Both the position numbers and the translations under genes were made by a program. The notes beneath the pieces were generated by a model. It was not told the origin of the DNA and ran no database searches. It saw only the letters and a program-made list of their open reading frames with translations. Shown in pieces: positions 26,401 to 39,643 of a stretch of DNA of 64,000 bases (the stretch's first letter is position 1; the number at the start of each line of letters is the position of its first letter). This stretch comes from Anopheles merus (Eukaryota; Arthropoda; Insecta; Diptera; Culicidae): assembly GCF_017562075.2 (NCBI RefSeq), contig NC_054082.1, positions 16,371,286-16,435,285 of the forward strand, given 5' to 3'.

Positions 26401-29400
26401 CCCAGGCCGACACGGGACACCCTTTGGTGTTAATTTTGATAACTACGCAGAGGATGAGAGGGAGAGAGAGAGCGTGAGAGAGAACGAGAGTCGCTGGAAT
26501 GCGACAGATTTGTCATCTAGATTAGCATGGTCACGGACACCCGTAAACCTTGTAACATTAAACCACTCGACCGGGTTGAGGTTTCGGGTTCGTTTTCCTA
26601 ATTCCAAAACCCCACAGCGACCAGCGAGAGGGGTGCTGACTTCGTAATGTGCAACAAAAAAAAAAAAACGGTCAAAAAACAAACGACCGTCGCAATGGTT
26701 TCATCCTTCCACGGCAAATAGGTTGTTAAATCTTTCGTGTGAAAAATGGCTGTCATTACACCGTTAAGTTAGCATAGCTTCGGGGTGAGGTTTTATGTTT
26801 TTGTATCCCTTTTTGGGGATATTTTTGTATACATGCACAGCACTGGGAGACAGCAAGATGACATATTTTTGGAGGTTCCTGAAGCATGCTTCACCAAAGT
26901 GTATGAATTGTATCACGTTGCAGGAAATATTCACTGTCATGCATAAAAAAACCTTAGTTCACAAGTTCCGAGTGTAGTTTTCCCATCGAACAAATAACAC
27001 AACACGCACCACTAAACCAAGAAGATGATGATCCTTTCATCGGTTTGTTTAATATTTGTTCATTTCACGATCTAACTTCCCTCTTGCTATAGCAACACCA
27101 CCACCACCAGCCCAATCGGTTGTCCGTTGGTATGCATATATTGAAAAGTTTCATCGGAAGCTACGCCCGTCCCAAAATACGAAACTCTGAAAGGAAGCAA
27201 AGATAAGCGGTCCGTAACAGTGAACAAACAACAAAACGAGCAGTGCTTCCGGAACACTTCCAGATGCTGCAAAGCACGGACAGAAGATTTCATCCCCACC
27301 TCAGTACAAACTATCAAACCGGTGTGGTAGGAAAGTGTCTACCACACGGTGTAATATCTTCCTGTGCCATCCCTATGGTTACAGTTCCGCCTAGGTAACG
27401 TGCGCCAACCGGGAACCGTGTGCTGAACTCGGAACTTTGTACGCTTGCACAAACAACACGGCAACAAGTTTCGACAAGTTGCTCCGTTCTGTTCTGTGGG
27501 AAGAAGCACCAAAACTACACACTTGGCTGGCAGGTTGTCATGTACACGAGGGCAACCCTCGTGCCTATTTGCACGACATTCGAGTTGAAGTGGATTTCTT
27601 GCTCAAAGTCGTTCACAGTTGGTAATGATTATCTTCCTTTTTGGGACAAAAGTTTTCGGAGATGCAGGAAGTACCGTATAGTTAGTTAGTTGAAGGAAAA
27701 TTGCCCATACAAGTGTGTATTATTAACCGACATCTCATGGTTGCATTTCCTCGAGGTTCGTCTGCACTCTCTTTTCGAGGATCTTTTGCTTCAAATCGGT
27801 TAATTTTTTGTTGTTGATAAGGTTGGTCGTAGCGTGTTACAAAACATACTTGAAACGATTCTAACAATTCAAAGCTCAACTCTTTACAAAAAAAAATCAT
27901 AAAATTCGTTCAAAAATCCAATCATAAACATTACAAGCCTCGCCCCACCAAAGCTCCTCCATTGAAAAGCACCTAGAAGGGGGAAAACGAATCGAAAAGT
28001 GTAATTTCTAAACCAATTAGAAGTAATCCCAGCTTAACACACGCGAGAGCTACACGTTCTTCAGCAACCGCACCACGCTTGAGTTGAAAATACATTTCCC
28101 GAGTTGAATTTCCCGAGAAGTAGCAAAGCGGTCTCTAGAATACTCGAAAAAACATCGAAAAAAAAAAGAGAGATACTTTACGCTCAATTGCAGAAAAAGA
28201 GCTTAAAATCGGCAAAACGACACCGAAACGATGGAACCAAGAATATGCAATAATAAAAAAAAGCGTTATAATCCTCACCCGCCCAAAAGTTTGGCTCTAG
28301 TCGCGCGAAGTGTTGCGCTCAACGGTTTTGCGAAGCGCAACCGAGCACAAGGAGAAGTTTGCGCCGAGAGTGACACAAAATGGCGTCACCACGAGCGACG
28401 CCTCTTCACTGGTAACCACGTGCACGGTATATTTTTGTTTTTATTTTATTATTATACTTTACTGTAAAACCATTTCGGCAAATGTTTCGGCTTGCTGCAG
28501 GTACGAAAGCGTAAAGCTTTGCGGAAGGTCTACCTTGGCTCCTTGCGCGCCCCTACTGTCGCTATCCGAAAAGCAATCGAGATCATATTTTTGCCATTTT
28601 GTACGTTTTATTACTAGCAAACGCGACACTTGGCCGTTCGAGATGGGGAAACTCCGTAATTTGCATTAAAGCGTGTCCTCGAAGGAAAAGCTCCCCCGTT
28701 TTAAAAATGTAAAGTAAATCGACAATGTCACTTTTGTTCGTGAACGGGGGAAAACCTTCACCAAGCAATTGCTACAATTTATGGCCCATCTTTATCCGAT
28801 TCAATTGGTGGGGGGGGACAATTTTTGCCAATTTAGTGAATTGATTAAAAAGCCACTTGCGTATCCCCTTGCGGGAACAGTCAGCAAAGCTCGTTTTTTC
28901 TCCAACTACTTCGTATCGTTTTTCCGTATTCCTTATTTGTTCGGTCACACCCAAAAAAAGCTGCAATCGTTTACCTTAAAAAAAGTTCGTTTCCCTCAAC
29001 GAAATGTTCCCCGTTGGGGGCATGCGGGATTACTGTAACGGCTGGCATTACGAATGCGTATCCGCTTGACAGCTACGTAAAATGGAAAACTTTTCAACAC
29101 CGCAAAGTCTTTTCGCCCCGGTGTTGCCGGTGGAAAGTGCTCAGGTGGGCACCGGTAATAATCTGCCTTCCGGCCAACATATTCGATCGCCGAACAGAAC
29201 TTTCCGGAGCTTTACAAATGTAAATCCTGCTTCATCCGGGCACGAGGCGATTATCGGGGGGCCTTTTTTGCTGTTGGGTGGAAAATTGCATTTGTAATAC
29301 CACTTGTGCCTGTACGTACTAGAACACGCAGCGGTGGAGGCATTCGTTCGCAAACTTCGCATTTCGCAATTCACATTTCCGTTCAACTTCGACCCGTCAC

Positions 29401-30855
29401 ATCACGCGGGCTTTGGCGTACTGTATCGTTGCGAAGAAGGGAGCGAAACAACCGGGTGGAAACTGAATGCTTCCACCGTTACGAAACCGCACCACACGAA
29501 CGACTCCGTGTTGCAATGGTGATGGTGCTAGGTTCGGGCACGTAGCAAAGTGTCAAAAATCCATCCCCAAAACACCTTGCAGCCATTTGCAATGCGGATG
29601 CGAAAGCTTTACGAGCCCCGGGGGTGATTAAGTCCCGGTCCCGGGTCGTAGTCGGGCAGTGTGGCAGCACCATTTTGGAGCGAAAGGTCAACCTGCCAAA
29701 CACGGTGCCGCTACTGCGTTGCCGATGTCGTTCGCGGAAGGTATACGCCTTTTTAATCGTAAAGTTCTATTATGATAGGCTGGTCAAGATAACACCCCCG
29801 CGGGGCGGTGCGTGCTTTGGCGTTTGACACCTTGCAGGCATCGAGGAATTGTTTATGTGGAATGGCATTAGATAAATTTAAACTGGAGAAGGTGTGAAAT
29901 TTAATTACGAGATATGGACCGTACTACTGGGTAAAAACGGATTGATGGTTGTAATAGTACCAAATGCTACCCTTTGTGATGGTAGTGTTCTATTAAGCTT
30001 ACGGCAAGGCTTTAAGGCACATCATCCTCCGCGCTGTAACAAAATATGCTTAAAATGTGTTTCATTGTTCCTGTTGAAACAGTATCTTCCACACAGATGG
30101 TGGCACCACATATGTTTGCACACCGTCACGGGTAACGGGTTCACACTCGGCAAACTTTGTCCATTACAGTCCCTTTTCTCCTGTTGCTAATCCACCGACA
30201 TACATACCTTACTCCCCTCGGTAAACCTTGCTTCGCACAGCACTTGCGAGCCGACCTGTTTATCGCCCGTGTTTACTTACTCCATTTAAACTAAAATCCT
30301 CCAAAATCAGCTCAAACGTTCTGTTTACTGCTGCCCGTGTTGCTGCTGCACGTGACCCCCTGCACGTGTCTGTGTGTGTGTGTGTATCAGTAGAAGCAAC
30401 AAGAGCGAAAAAAAAACGAACCCTGTTTGGTGGTGTTACTTGCACTCACTTCCTTGCAGCTGCTGTCTTTGCAGCAGTACCACACTGCACACTGCAGTCC
30501 GGCGGAGGGGACACGATGCTGCAGCAAAGCCACATGCCGCATTGAATCGTTTGCCGGGTGGCGAAATTGCACACCATTACATGGTCACTTTCATCTCGTT
30601 GGTCGTCCCGCAGAAGAAGACCGTAGCCCGTCGCTGGCGGCAAACGTGCAGCAAATAGAAAGACGGCCTGCAAACAGGAGGACCCATCAAATATTCAACC
30701 AGATAGCAGGAGGCAAACCTGCCCCTGTTTTAGCAAAACTTTGGCCAAGAATGTAAAACGTGTGGATTTTATTTCGTTTTTTTGTTTTGTTTTTTGGGTC
30801 TACTTCTGTTTGTACCACCACTGTGCACACGCGAGCAAATGGGAAACGGGGTGGG

Positions 30856-30862
30856 TATAAAT
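30856..30862 (+). promoter_or_regulatory. TATA box candidate
   Basis: GGGTATAAATTC on the plus strand. Initiation would be expected near 30886, about 30 bases ahead of the exon-like ORF at 30917. Confidence 0.3.
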
Positions 30863-30916
30863 TCACGGCTCCACGCGGCAAAGCCACCGAGATGCTGATA
30901 AGCAGCGTGGATTAAA

Positions 30917-31010
30917 ATGAGAATAAGCGTTTCCGCGGCGCTGTACCTCGATGGCTGTACCCAAAAGCAATGCAGCTTTGTGTGCCGTGACGAAGCATCA
31001 ATCCCCCGCG
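30917..31010 (+). CDS. Possible first coding exon of an unidentified gene
   Basis: An ATG (AAAATGAGA) at 30917 opens 31 codons plus one base with GC-rich third positions, beginning MRISVSAALYLDGC and including TQKQCSFVCRDEA. It ends at a strong donor CCGCG|GTGAGT (31010/31011). A TATA box lies 61 bases upstream. A short upstream frame (ATGCTGATAAGC...TAA, 30892-30915) would precede it in the mRNA. No second exon was found and no family is recognised; a chance ORF is possible. Confidence 0.25.
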
Positions 31011-31327
31011 GTGAGTATCATTGTCGTCGTGGTCAGATGGTTTTGCAATAAAAACAAAAGCGCCAAGCAAGGGAAGAAAGTCCTTTGAAAGTCCTGTTCG
31101 TTCGCTGTTCTCTGCTGCACCGTCATAAATTATGCTATTTTACATTACGGTGAAACATCGTCGTTTTATCGTCGCTTCGCAGCGAAAAAATGCGGGCTCC
31201 CTTTTACTTGGCTCGAAAGGGGCCACAGGTCCAAGCAAGGGCGGAAAACAGACCAAGGTACAACGCAAACAAGATGAATAAATTGCACTAAAAATACAAA
31301 GGAATAGCGATCAAGTGGACCGGCTGG

Positions 31328-31331
31328 GTGT

Positions 31332-31368
<37 letters not shown>
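31328..31368. repeat. (GT)n microsatellite
   Basis: About 20 GT units with one CT interruption. A (CA)11 run lies at 31536-31557 and an (ACA)10 run at 31709-31738, making a microsatellite cluster. Confidence 0.97.
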
Positions 31369-31369
<1 letters not shown>

Positions 31370-32340
31370 CCGGGAAAGAAACCAGAGGAACGATCTGGGG
31401 ACAACATTCTTTGTCTTTGGAGAATGCCAAATAATGTGCTCGAAATAACAATGATAATAAAAAACAAGGCGGCAACGGAAGAGCTTGCAAGACAAAACAC
31501 ATCTCCATTGGCGATGGACGGACATTGGAACGTGAACACACACACACACACACACACTCATACATTGCGGGGACATTCTCTGCTAGGTACACACGAACTG
31601 GCGGCGCACACGTGTCGTGGCGCTGTTTTCCACACTTCGCTACCAAACCCGGGACGGACCGAGAAATGTTGCCCACAGAAATCTCAACTTTCCGTACCCG
31701 TACCACCACCACAACAACAACAACAACAACAACAACAAAAGCGAAAAGCCATCCTAGGAAGAGAGAGGGATAGAGCGATAGATCCTTGCTACGACCGCCA
31801 TCACCAGCACCGATCAACCGGTCGGTGATGTTGATGATGATATTAATGGTGGCGCTGATGACAGCGATAGCACAAGTGGTTGTTGCTTCCGAAAACTTCC
31901 CCTCCCCCCCACCGCAGCACGATCGCACAAACAGATAGCATCCTGCTCGCATACACATGTCCTGGCACGGTTGTACTGTGTTTTTGTTTGCATTTTATTA
32001 TTCTTTGCTTTCACACACAGCGGCAGCATGTTTCAGCAAACTCGCCACATTTTGGAGCCCTTTCCCTTTGCATCGGTAACAGCATCGATATGCACGAAAG
32101 CTTCGGTACAAATTGGTTGAGATAAAGATAAATGGACTTTTTGTTGGCACTGTGTTTGGAGCGGATAGAGCAACACACTGTCGGCTGGGGCGGGGAGTAG
32201 CGGTGATCGGGTATGCTTCCCGGAACATCGCGTTTCCGGACACAAGGAGCCTTTTACACACATGTTCTCAGAAGTTATGGAGCTTGGTTGCTTCTTCTAC
32301 AAAGATTATTTGACTGTTTGACAAAGGTTGGCGTTATGTA

Positions 32341-33587
32341 GGGGAAAGCGGGGCAAAATGGGCATGTTAAGCAGTTTACTGAATATTCCTTTGAATATGC
32401 CACAAAACTAAATTTTTCTTCCATTATTGTATGCCTCCACCCTTTATCTATGGATTAAAATTGCCAAATAGAATGAAAACAAATTAAAATCATGAAAACA
32501 GTGTAAAATAAAAGTTGATGTTTTACGAGACGCTATTTTGACACGCGGTCAAGGTGGAATGTATAATGAGGTGTAGTTATAGCGCTTTTGGCGATCCCCC
32601 CCCCCCCCTGGGCTCCGATTTTGACACATGGTTTTCCGGATGTATATGTATTGATGGATTGTTTACGTTTTGCATGGTCAATATTTGGTGGAGATCAATT
32701 TGGGTGAATATTTTAGTTTATTAGAACACAGCCCGTGATTCAAAATGGAAATTTTCCTTCGAGAACTTGAAGCGTTCGCCAAATGCGGAAAACTAACTAT
32801 CAGTTTTCTTCGTCGATTCTTCTTCCACCTAGCTGTCAAAACGGGCTTATAACTTGACCTGATACCTTTACGGTCCTTGCACGCGGTGTAAAATGGGCTT
32901 AGCCCTGGGGCAAAATGGGCATATGTAAACAAACTGTGAAACGTCAAAACACTGGGGCAATATGGGCCACAACAACTGCGCTTAGGTAATGGTCTATGCT
33001 TTTGCGCACGATTCGTGAAATGTATTTTCGTTCTATCTTTTGTTTTGCTGGTCAGAAAAGCCCTAAAAATTCATCCAACACTATGTTATCAAAATTAAAA
33101 CAGTTTTAACACGTTTAAATCTACAAAATCGAATATTTTGAAGCTGTGCCGGTTATCATTATTGAGGCGACAAATACAACACCATAGCCTCACCAAGCGC
33201 CGTATGTTAAAAGCATCTGCCCATTTTGCCCCACGTGAAGCATTTTTGTATTTTTTTGTTATAATAGTAAAAATACGTATTCAATCGCCTTGCTTTCTTG
33301 AGACAAATTGTATAGAAATATCGTATCTTTAAAAACATACAACGCATCCCTGTACCACTGGCTTAAGCTTATTTTCGAAGTGGCAAAAACTACATCAATA
33401 TGCTACGAAATCTTATTTTGTATTTTTCTTGGTTATTTGTAATGTAAGAGTTATGAAACTTATATGGTGTTCGTACAACATTCTAATGAGTACATTTTGA
33501 GCATTGGAAAGTCTCTTTGTAGTGAAATAATGCTTAAATAAAGGGTGCCCATTTTGCCCCACATACCCATTTTGCCCCGCTTTTTCC
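32341..33587. mobile_element. TA-flanked DNA element with GGGGCAAAATGGG termini
   Basis: Terminal inverted repeats of about 27 bases with three mismatches share the core AAGCGGGGCAAAATGGG at both ends; TA precedes 32341 and follows 33587. The motif GGGGCAAAATGGGC recurs inside at 32907 and, inverted, near 33218 and 33544, with a variant near 32952. The interior is AT-rich and shows no recognisable transposase, so I read it as non-autonomous. The internal termini may be nested or partial copies. Confidence 0.75.
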
Positions 33588-33589
33588 TA

Positions 33590-36500
33590 CTTGGCATACT
33601 GCTATGTTTGTATATAGACATACTGCTACTGCATACTCTGATTCTTCGACATGGAAGAGGATACATGTTAGATCTTGCATACTAGCATTAGTAATATGTA
33701 TCGGTTAGCATGTCCAAAGCATGACACGGCTCAACTTAGTCCCCGGATGGAAGTAAAAAGCCCTGCAAAAATATTCTTCAGATTCCTCTAAAATTTGCCA
33801 ATCATTTCGCAGCTTCTCTCAAGTTCAAACTGTCATTCTAATTCTTAATCTCGTCCCTCTGCTATGCACTCCACTTTCAGCCCAATAACAACCTCAATGA
33901 TCAAAAAAGAAAAACACACAATCACAAGCTGCTTTCATTTACTTCGTTACGAAACATTCAAGAGCACAGGGTCACAGGGAGGCAGATTTTTCACCAAGGG
34001 CCAAACTTTTATCATCTAGCGATTTGCTCGGGGCTGCTCGATCCCGCGCCGCGTGTAAATTGTGTTCTGGATTGAGATCGACGGCATCACTGCGCATTGC
34101 GCCGCAGCGGGTGTTCTAGCGGGCGTTGCGAGATGAAATTACCATATCGCTGGAACTGGTAGCAAAGCGGGCGGAAATTACCAAATCACCGGGAGGAGCG
34201 GCGAACGGGCGAGGTTTTATTGTACTTTGTGATAAGATTTTGGTTCTTGGCGGAAAATTTTCGACAGCCGGCAGGAATTTAAGTGTGGAGTGACGCTCGT
34301 CTCTAAACTAACGCCAAAGCTTAATGACACCTAGAGAGGGAAGCGACGGGCGGTCCTACTAAGGTCGTTTACATTATCCCGGCTCCTGTTGAATGAACAA
34401 GCCTGGAGGGTGAACGTAAGATATGCTACATTACAACTTGCTCTATCTAAATATTGCTTTAACATCACAGGATAAGTGGGAGATAATTTGAATTACCCGT
34501 TGCCCGCTACATTGCCATGTTTTTTTATGCTGAATCTTTGGCCGCAATGCCTCAACACCTTCAACACGGCTCTAGTGTGTAAAGCATCAGCGTTTCATCC
34601 AATTGGAATATTAACACTTGTTTGAATGGTAATAATTTAAGCTACAAACTTAGCCTTCCATCCACACTTCGACTCCACACTTTCCACACTTAGTTAGCAG
34701 CAACTTTGCCCCACAACATCTTGCTTTGTTCGGACATTTCGGACGGATCAACTTTCGATACAGTTTTGCATACATTGCCGCCGCCTCTTGCGGCGTACCC
34801 TCCTTCCTTTCCTTACAAGACGCCTTGCATATCCACACGGGAAGGAAAGTTTCCACAAGCAAGCACTCCTTGTGACCGCTCCCGCGCATCCGCCTTTCGG
34901 ATACTGAAATATGTTAATTCCTCCGGGCCCGGTATTCGCTTATAGCGCACGGATGGAAATGATCAGTCAATCTGCATACCGGCCATGCCGTCGCTATTGT
35001 CGCTTTGTTCCGGTTCCGCTGAAGCAAATCAACTGGTGGAATTGAAAGCATCAGTTCAATCGTGAAATGAAATTCGACACGGTTCGGTAAGCGCACGCGA
35101 AAAGGGAACGCACTGGATTGACGAGCCGTGAAATGACGCGCCGTCAATGCAAAAGTCTAGCGGAGGTCGCGTTTGGAGAACGCGAAAGGATAGCTTGCGG
35201 AGGCGTATCATTTTCGATGCCATTGCGGGCACCCCGGGAGGGGATATGCCATCCCCAAAATGATGAAGACAGTCGAAGATGCACCTACCTAATAATCGAC
35301 TAATACACTTCTGCTCGACTTCACGTCCGCCACGCGCATTAGTAATTACAATCGGATTTTCCAATCAACTGCACTTGCTCGCTAACAAGCGCCGCAGTGC
35401 ATTAGACAAATCAATCAGACAACCGCACGACTGCAGACATCATCAAATGTGACTTCCTTGGGTGGTGGCTTCCGTCCCTCGACCTTGTCGAGATTCTTTG
35501 CACGCGCTCCATCGCCGTAATGATCTCGCGCCATGCTCGTGCAAAACACTCTTCAGCTGATAATAGTGATTACTTAATCGATATTTATAGCATTCTCATC
35601 ACAAACCACACAGCCGGTACAACCAGTCGCTTCGCTCTATCTCTCATTCTTCGTCTCCCATCACACATTCAGCGCTGCACACTCCACGGTATTCCTGCCC
35701 ATCTCCGCACAACTTGATACGGAACGGCAGTGAAAGGTTTGTTATTTTTAGCCCCAGCAATATCGACACCAAATCGCTTTCTCGCTTTTCTTCCGACGCA
35801 AGCCACTACCAGCAAAGAAGGTTCTCTTTTTTTTTTGTTGCGCTTGCCCCCATGACCACTTCCAGCTGCACGGTCTGAGTGCGCGTTCGTGTAGTGTTCG
35901 CACGAGTAAACTTTCTTTAGTGGTTTTGAGAGTTTACTTGCGTGTGGGATTTTTGTTATGTCCTTAATTTCATCCCCCTTTCTTTTCATCGTTGCCATCG
36001 TTTTCGTCGACCCACAGCATAAGAAACTACAACACCAAGTCGCTGCCGCTTCCCTTTTCCTTGTGCACTTAGAATGAAATGGTGGATTTTACGCTCCCAT
36101 ATAGCTGGCCCCATGCTCGCAAAACACTGCAGTATTAAATGTAGGAAAAAGTGTTCTCCCACTGCCCTTTCTGTAACGGGGAACGCAAAACAAAAAACAC
36201 GACCCAGCAAAGCGTCCTTGTCGCGCTAGAAGTGAACTGAACTTCACGAACCCTACCCAACCTTAGCCCGCCAACACTACCACCACCACCACCACCACCA
36301 TCATGATGTTTCGGGTTGAAAGGCAAAGTCTGTCTTTCGAAACATGTGTTCCGTTTTGTGAGCGAAACGAACCCGTAACGTAAAAATACGCCTTTGCTTT
36401 GGAGTTTTGCAAACCGGAAACCGGAACTAATCCACATACACACAGTCAAAGTTTGAAAGAGTGCAAAAAAATAAATAAACCACCAATCGCCGTACAAGTA

Positions 36501-39318
36501 CAGCGCCTTTTCGCTGTGGTGGCGTTGTGGCGCTCGTCGAAGGTCAAGTTGGGCGTGGGAAATTAATTCTACCCGCATCATGAGTTCTCACAGTTTTTTT
36601 TTTTGCGGGGGGGGGGTGGCTTCTCTTTGCCTTCCTACAGAGCAAGAAGCCAACTCTATTATCCAGTTGAGTATTGTGGGAGCAAGTCATCGGCTCAAAG
36701 CGCCCGTGCACCGGAAAGTAAGATGACTGCACGGAAATTATTTCTTTGTTTGAACCGGACATGTCTATTCCCCGGTCCATTTGCACACTGGGATCAGTTT
36801 CACTGTCATCAGTTTTTTTTTTACTGATTGCACTACAATGTACCAACCAGCAAAAGCATCAAGCTGCTGTGCCCTATTTGTTAACTGAGCTGCAGTTGAC
36901 GCTCACTCTTTATCCACTCTGGGATGTATATATGTTTCCGCTCCGAAATCGATCGATGTTGGCTACAGTTTGTATTGCAGTACAGCTGTGTCCTAGAAAA
37001 CAGGTAGTGCTAGCAAGGAAGGCCATACCACACTGCCACACGCCACACAAGGGCATGTGTTTGTATTTATCCTTGGGGTATCGCCGTCGCCGCGCTCGAC
37101 CAAACCGGTGCTTCGTCCCTGTATCCGGTGGTCCGATGGTGGTTCGACCGTCCGATAGGAACACGCGACCAGGGAGACACGTTTAAGTGAAGTTCTAGCC
37201 ACGTCCAGTCCAGTGGCTTTGTTGTGGTAGAAAACATAATCCTTTACGGCGTAAGCCGGAGATGATCTCAAAGTACATCCCTTGTTGCGATGGACAAGTT
37301 TTTTTTTTCTTTCTACCAAAAATAAACTCCTGTCTTTAGCTTTAATCCCACCGAAGAGATAATTCGATTATCGCAAAACCCGCCCCGCGAACTAGGACCT
37401 TCATCAAGCGCAACCTTTTATCTTGTCCAGTTTCATTAATTAGTGTCCTTTTATCACCAGTTTGGTCAAATCGCACACAAACGCCAGTCCCTTTTTACTT
37501 TCAAACCGATCCCTCCCAGCGAAACCGTGCGCCGTCATTGTGGGACGAATTTTCTTCCCGCTCGATAAAAACCCCCTCCCCGGAAGGAAAAGGGGGGGGG
37601 GGGAGCGAGCGAAAAAGAATACACTTCTAAGGGAAGGAAAAACTTTCACCCCACCAAGGACGGGGGCCCAACCAACCGGAGCATGCCTGGTGCTTTGTGC
37701 GGGTACCAAAGCGGGTACCAATCGATAAGGGAACTCGCAGTAAAATGGCCAAATGGCACGCAAGTACTAGCGATGGGTGAGCTTTGCTGCGGCCAAGCAC
37801 ATGCAACAAGGCAATCACTTTGAAGTCGTGCCATATATACACCCACACACCCACACACACACAAACAAACACCAGCCGAGTCCTCACAAAAGTACGCAAA
37901 TGAGCGCAATAATCACGCACGCGTCTCGCAATCAACAATGTAGCCGGAGTTTACGGGTCAAAATCGATGCCTAGCTTTTGCGGCGTATCGACCGGCAGTC
38001 GTGTGGACTCGTGTTGTCAGCAACCCAAAGGGCACGAGAAGGAATGAAGCGACCAGAATCGATTTTTCGCTCGGGTTTTTTTTTCTTTTGGTACGACTCC
38101 TTTCATTCTGTGGCAGAACTTCACCAGAAACGACGTCGACAATGGTGAGAGGATGACGTCGCTTGTGGACAGTAATGTAGGCACGTTCACTTTCCTTTCG
38201 CGTACCATTCGTAGCAGGGCGTGGGATTTGCGGCCACATTTTCCCCACCATTTGCTCGTGAATGTGAAATCGCTTTCCCGTTGAATTACTTGTAAGCTTA
38301 GGCAGCGTTACTTTGCATTACTTTGACAATCATTTAAACATGTTATAAAATGTGTTTTCAGTCTCATTAATTGCCTCATTTCCTTTCTGCCGCTTGCCAC
38401 TATCATCATGTGGACGGAACAGTGGAATCCGATTTGTAACGGTTTCTCTTTTTTCGTGCTCTTTTGTTTTGTCTTTTTGGTCGTGGCCTAATTAATTTTC
38501 TTTTTTTTTTTTGGTTCATTCGCGTACACCGGGTGACCTTTAGCCAACAAGCGCCGTTGCTGGCACGGCTCATTAAATTTGTTGCTTCTGAATCGATTGC
38601 CCGCTCTCTGCCAGCAGCCGTAGCAATACCCTTTGGTCAATATTTGCACTTCATTTGTTCTACGCCGAAGCGTCCCGGCCGGTAATTTCTGTTGCGTTTC
38701 CTTTACTACCTTGCATGCTTCCAGTTTTTCCCGCTGATCAAACGGAACACAACATTGACTAATAGGTCAAAAATGTGATGGTATCAAGTTTGTAAATAGA
38801 CAATTGTTAACCATTAGCACAAATAATGTTTTTTTTATGGGTCCAAATGAGTCCACAATAGATATGCTATAGGAATGAAATGATAATTCGAAGGAGACAA
38901 TTGCAATATAATGCTGATATTATTTCAATCATAAACCGACAGCTCTCGCTGGAAGCTAGCCTTTCTAATTGCAAATAATACCTGACCAAATCAACCATAT
39001 AAATAAGTATTAATCATACAATAACAAAACATTAAATCATAATTATAAATATCAAAAAGAAATATAATAACACGATTTTATTTACTGACTATACCCGGGA
39101 TGCGAGAGATAATGGACCACAACAAGAGATAAATACATTGAGATATTGAACCAATCGTTAGCACAAGAAGGTTCAACAATACGGCTTGTAAATGGCGTCA
39201 TATTCAAAATTAAGTTAAACAATAACGTCATTCCTATTCGTGTGCACTATTTATAAAATAAGTAAAGAACTTATCAATAAATAAGTTAGAACTTAACGTT
39301 AGCGCAAGTGACAAAAAA
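33590..39318. other. Non-coding stretch, no gene supported
   Basis: GC-moderate sequence to about 38700, then sharply AT-rich up to the tandem array. Open frames at 34650-34889 (Cys-rich) and 35669-35998 (Lys-rich), both minus strand, have no recognisable domain and no supporting splice sites. Confidence 0.5.
36280..36300. repeat. (CCA)7 microsatellite
   Basis: Seven CCA/CAC trinucleotides. No frame through them looks like a real exon. Confidence 0.9.
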
Positions 39319-39593
39319 CAGTCGAATCAGCTCTCTGGTCATGGGTTAGGTGGACTTAATCCTGTCGCACCTAGTTTTATTGCGTCGATGCGCGATTGTT
39401 ACATTTCTGTATCGTTTCAATTTCAAACATAGTTGATCAATATTTGCGTTAGCAAGTTAGAGGTTTTTCTTCACGTGTTACCGTGTTGAATGGATTTGTT
39501 TGTGACGCAGTAGTCAAGACCATTTGTGGGGAAACAGCCGACTACCGTGAAACGGGGGTTGAAGTTGTTAGAGGTAACTTCAGACCTTTCAAC

Positions 39594-39643
39594 CATGAGA
39601 GCAGGCAGACTGCCGAAAGAAGCGGCAAGCGATGTGCTATATA
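39594..39643 (-). promoter_or_regulatory. TATA-initiator-ATG block, array unit 1
   Basis: On the minus strand TATATAG starts at 39643, the A of CAGT is at 39611 (position 33) and an ATG is at 39596 (+16 from that A). The ATG opens a 41-codon frame beginning MVERSEVTSNNF. The spacing is identical to units 2 and 3. Confidence 0.4.

Larger units (their letters stand above)
9240..32338. other. Non-coding stretch, no gene supported
   Basis: 23 kb of mixed-composition sequence with microsatellites, G/C runs, one hairpin (14136-14177) and a few exon-like fragments listed separately. Open frames of 60-220 codons occur on both strands but are low in coding character, cross microsatellites or overlap each other. 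AT-rich words typical of homeodomain sites (TAATTAAAT near 20025, AATTTGAATAAATTTTTC near 18825) could belong to enhancers; I cannot show that. Confidence 0.5.

Noticed and set aside
28231..28415. ATG frame MEPRICNNKKKRYNPHPPKS up to a weak donor CACTG|GTAACC
   Set aside because: Fair ATG context, but weak donor, A-run-driven lysines and no homologue in mind.
31311..31958. 215-codon minus-strand frame
   Set aside because: Passes through GT, CA and ACA microsatellites, which explains its length.
34650..34889. Cys-rich frame (CPNKARCCGAKLLL, KCGKCG)
   Set aside because: Looks like a zinc-binding fragment, but spacing fits no family I know and there are no splice signals.
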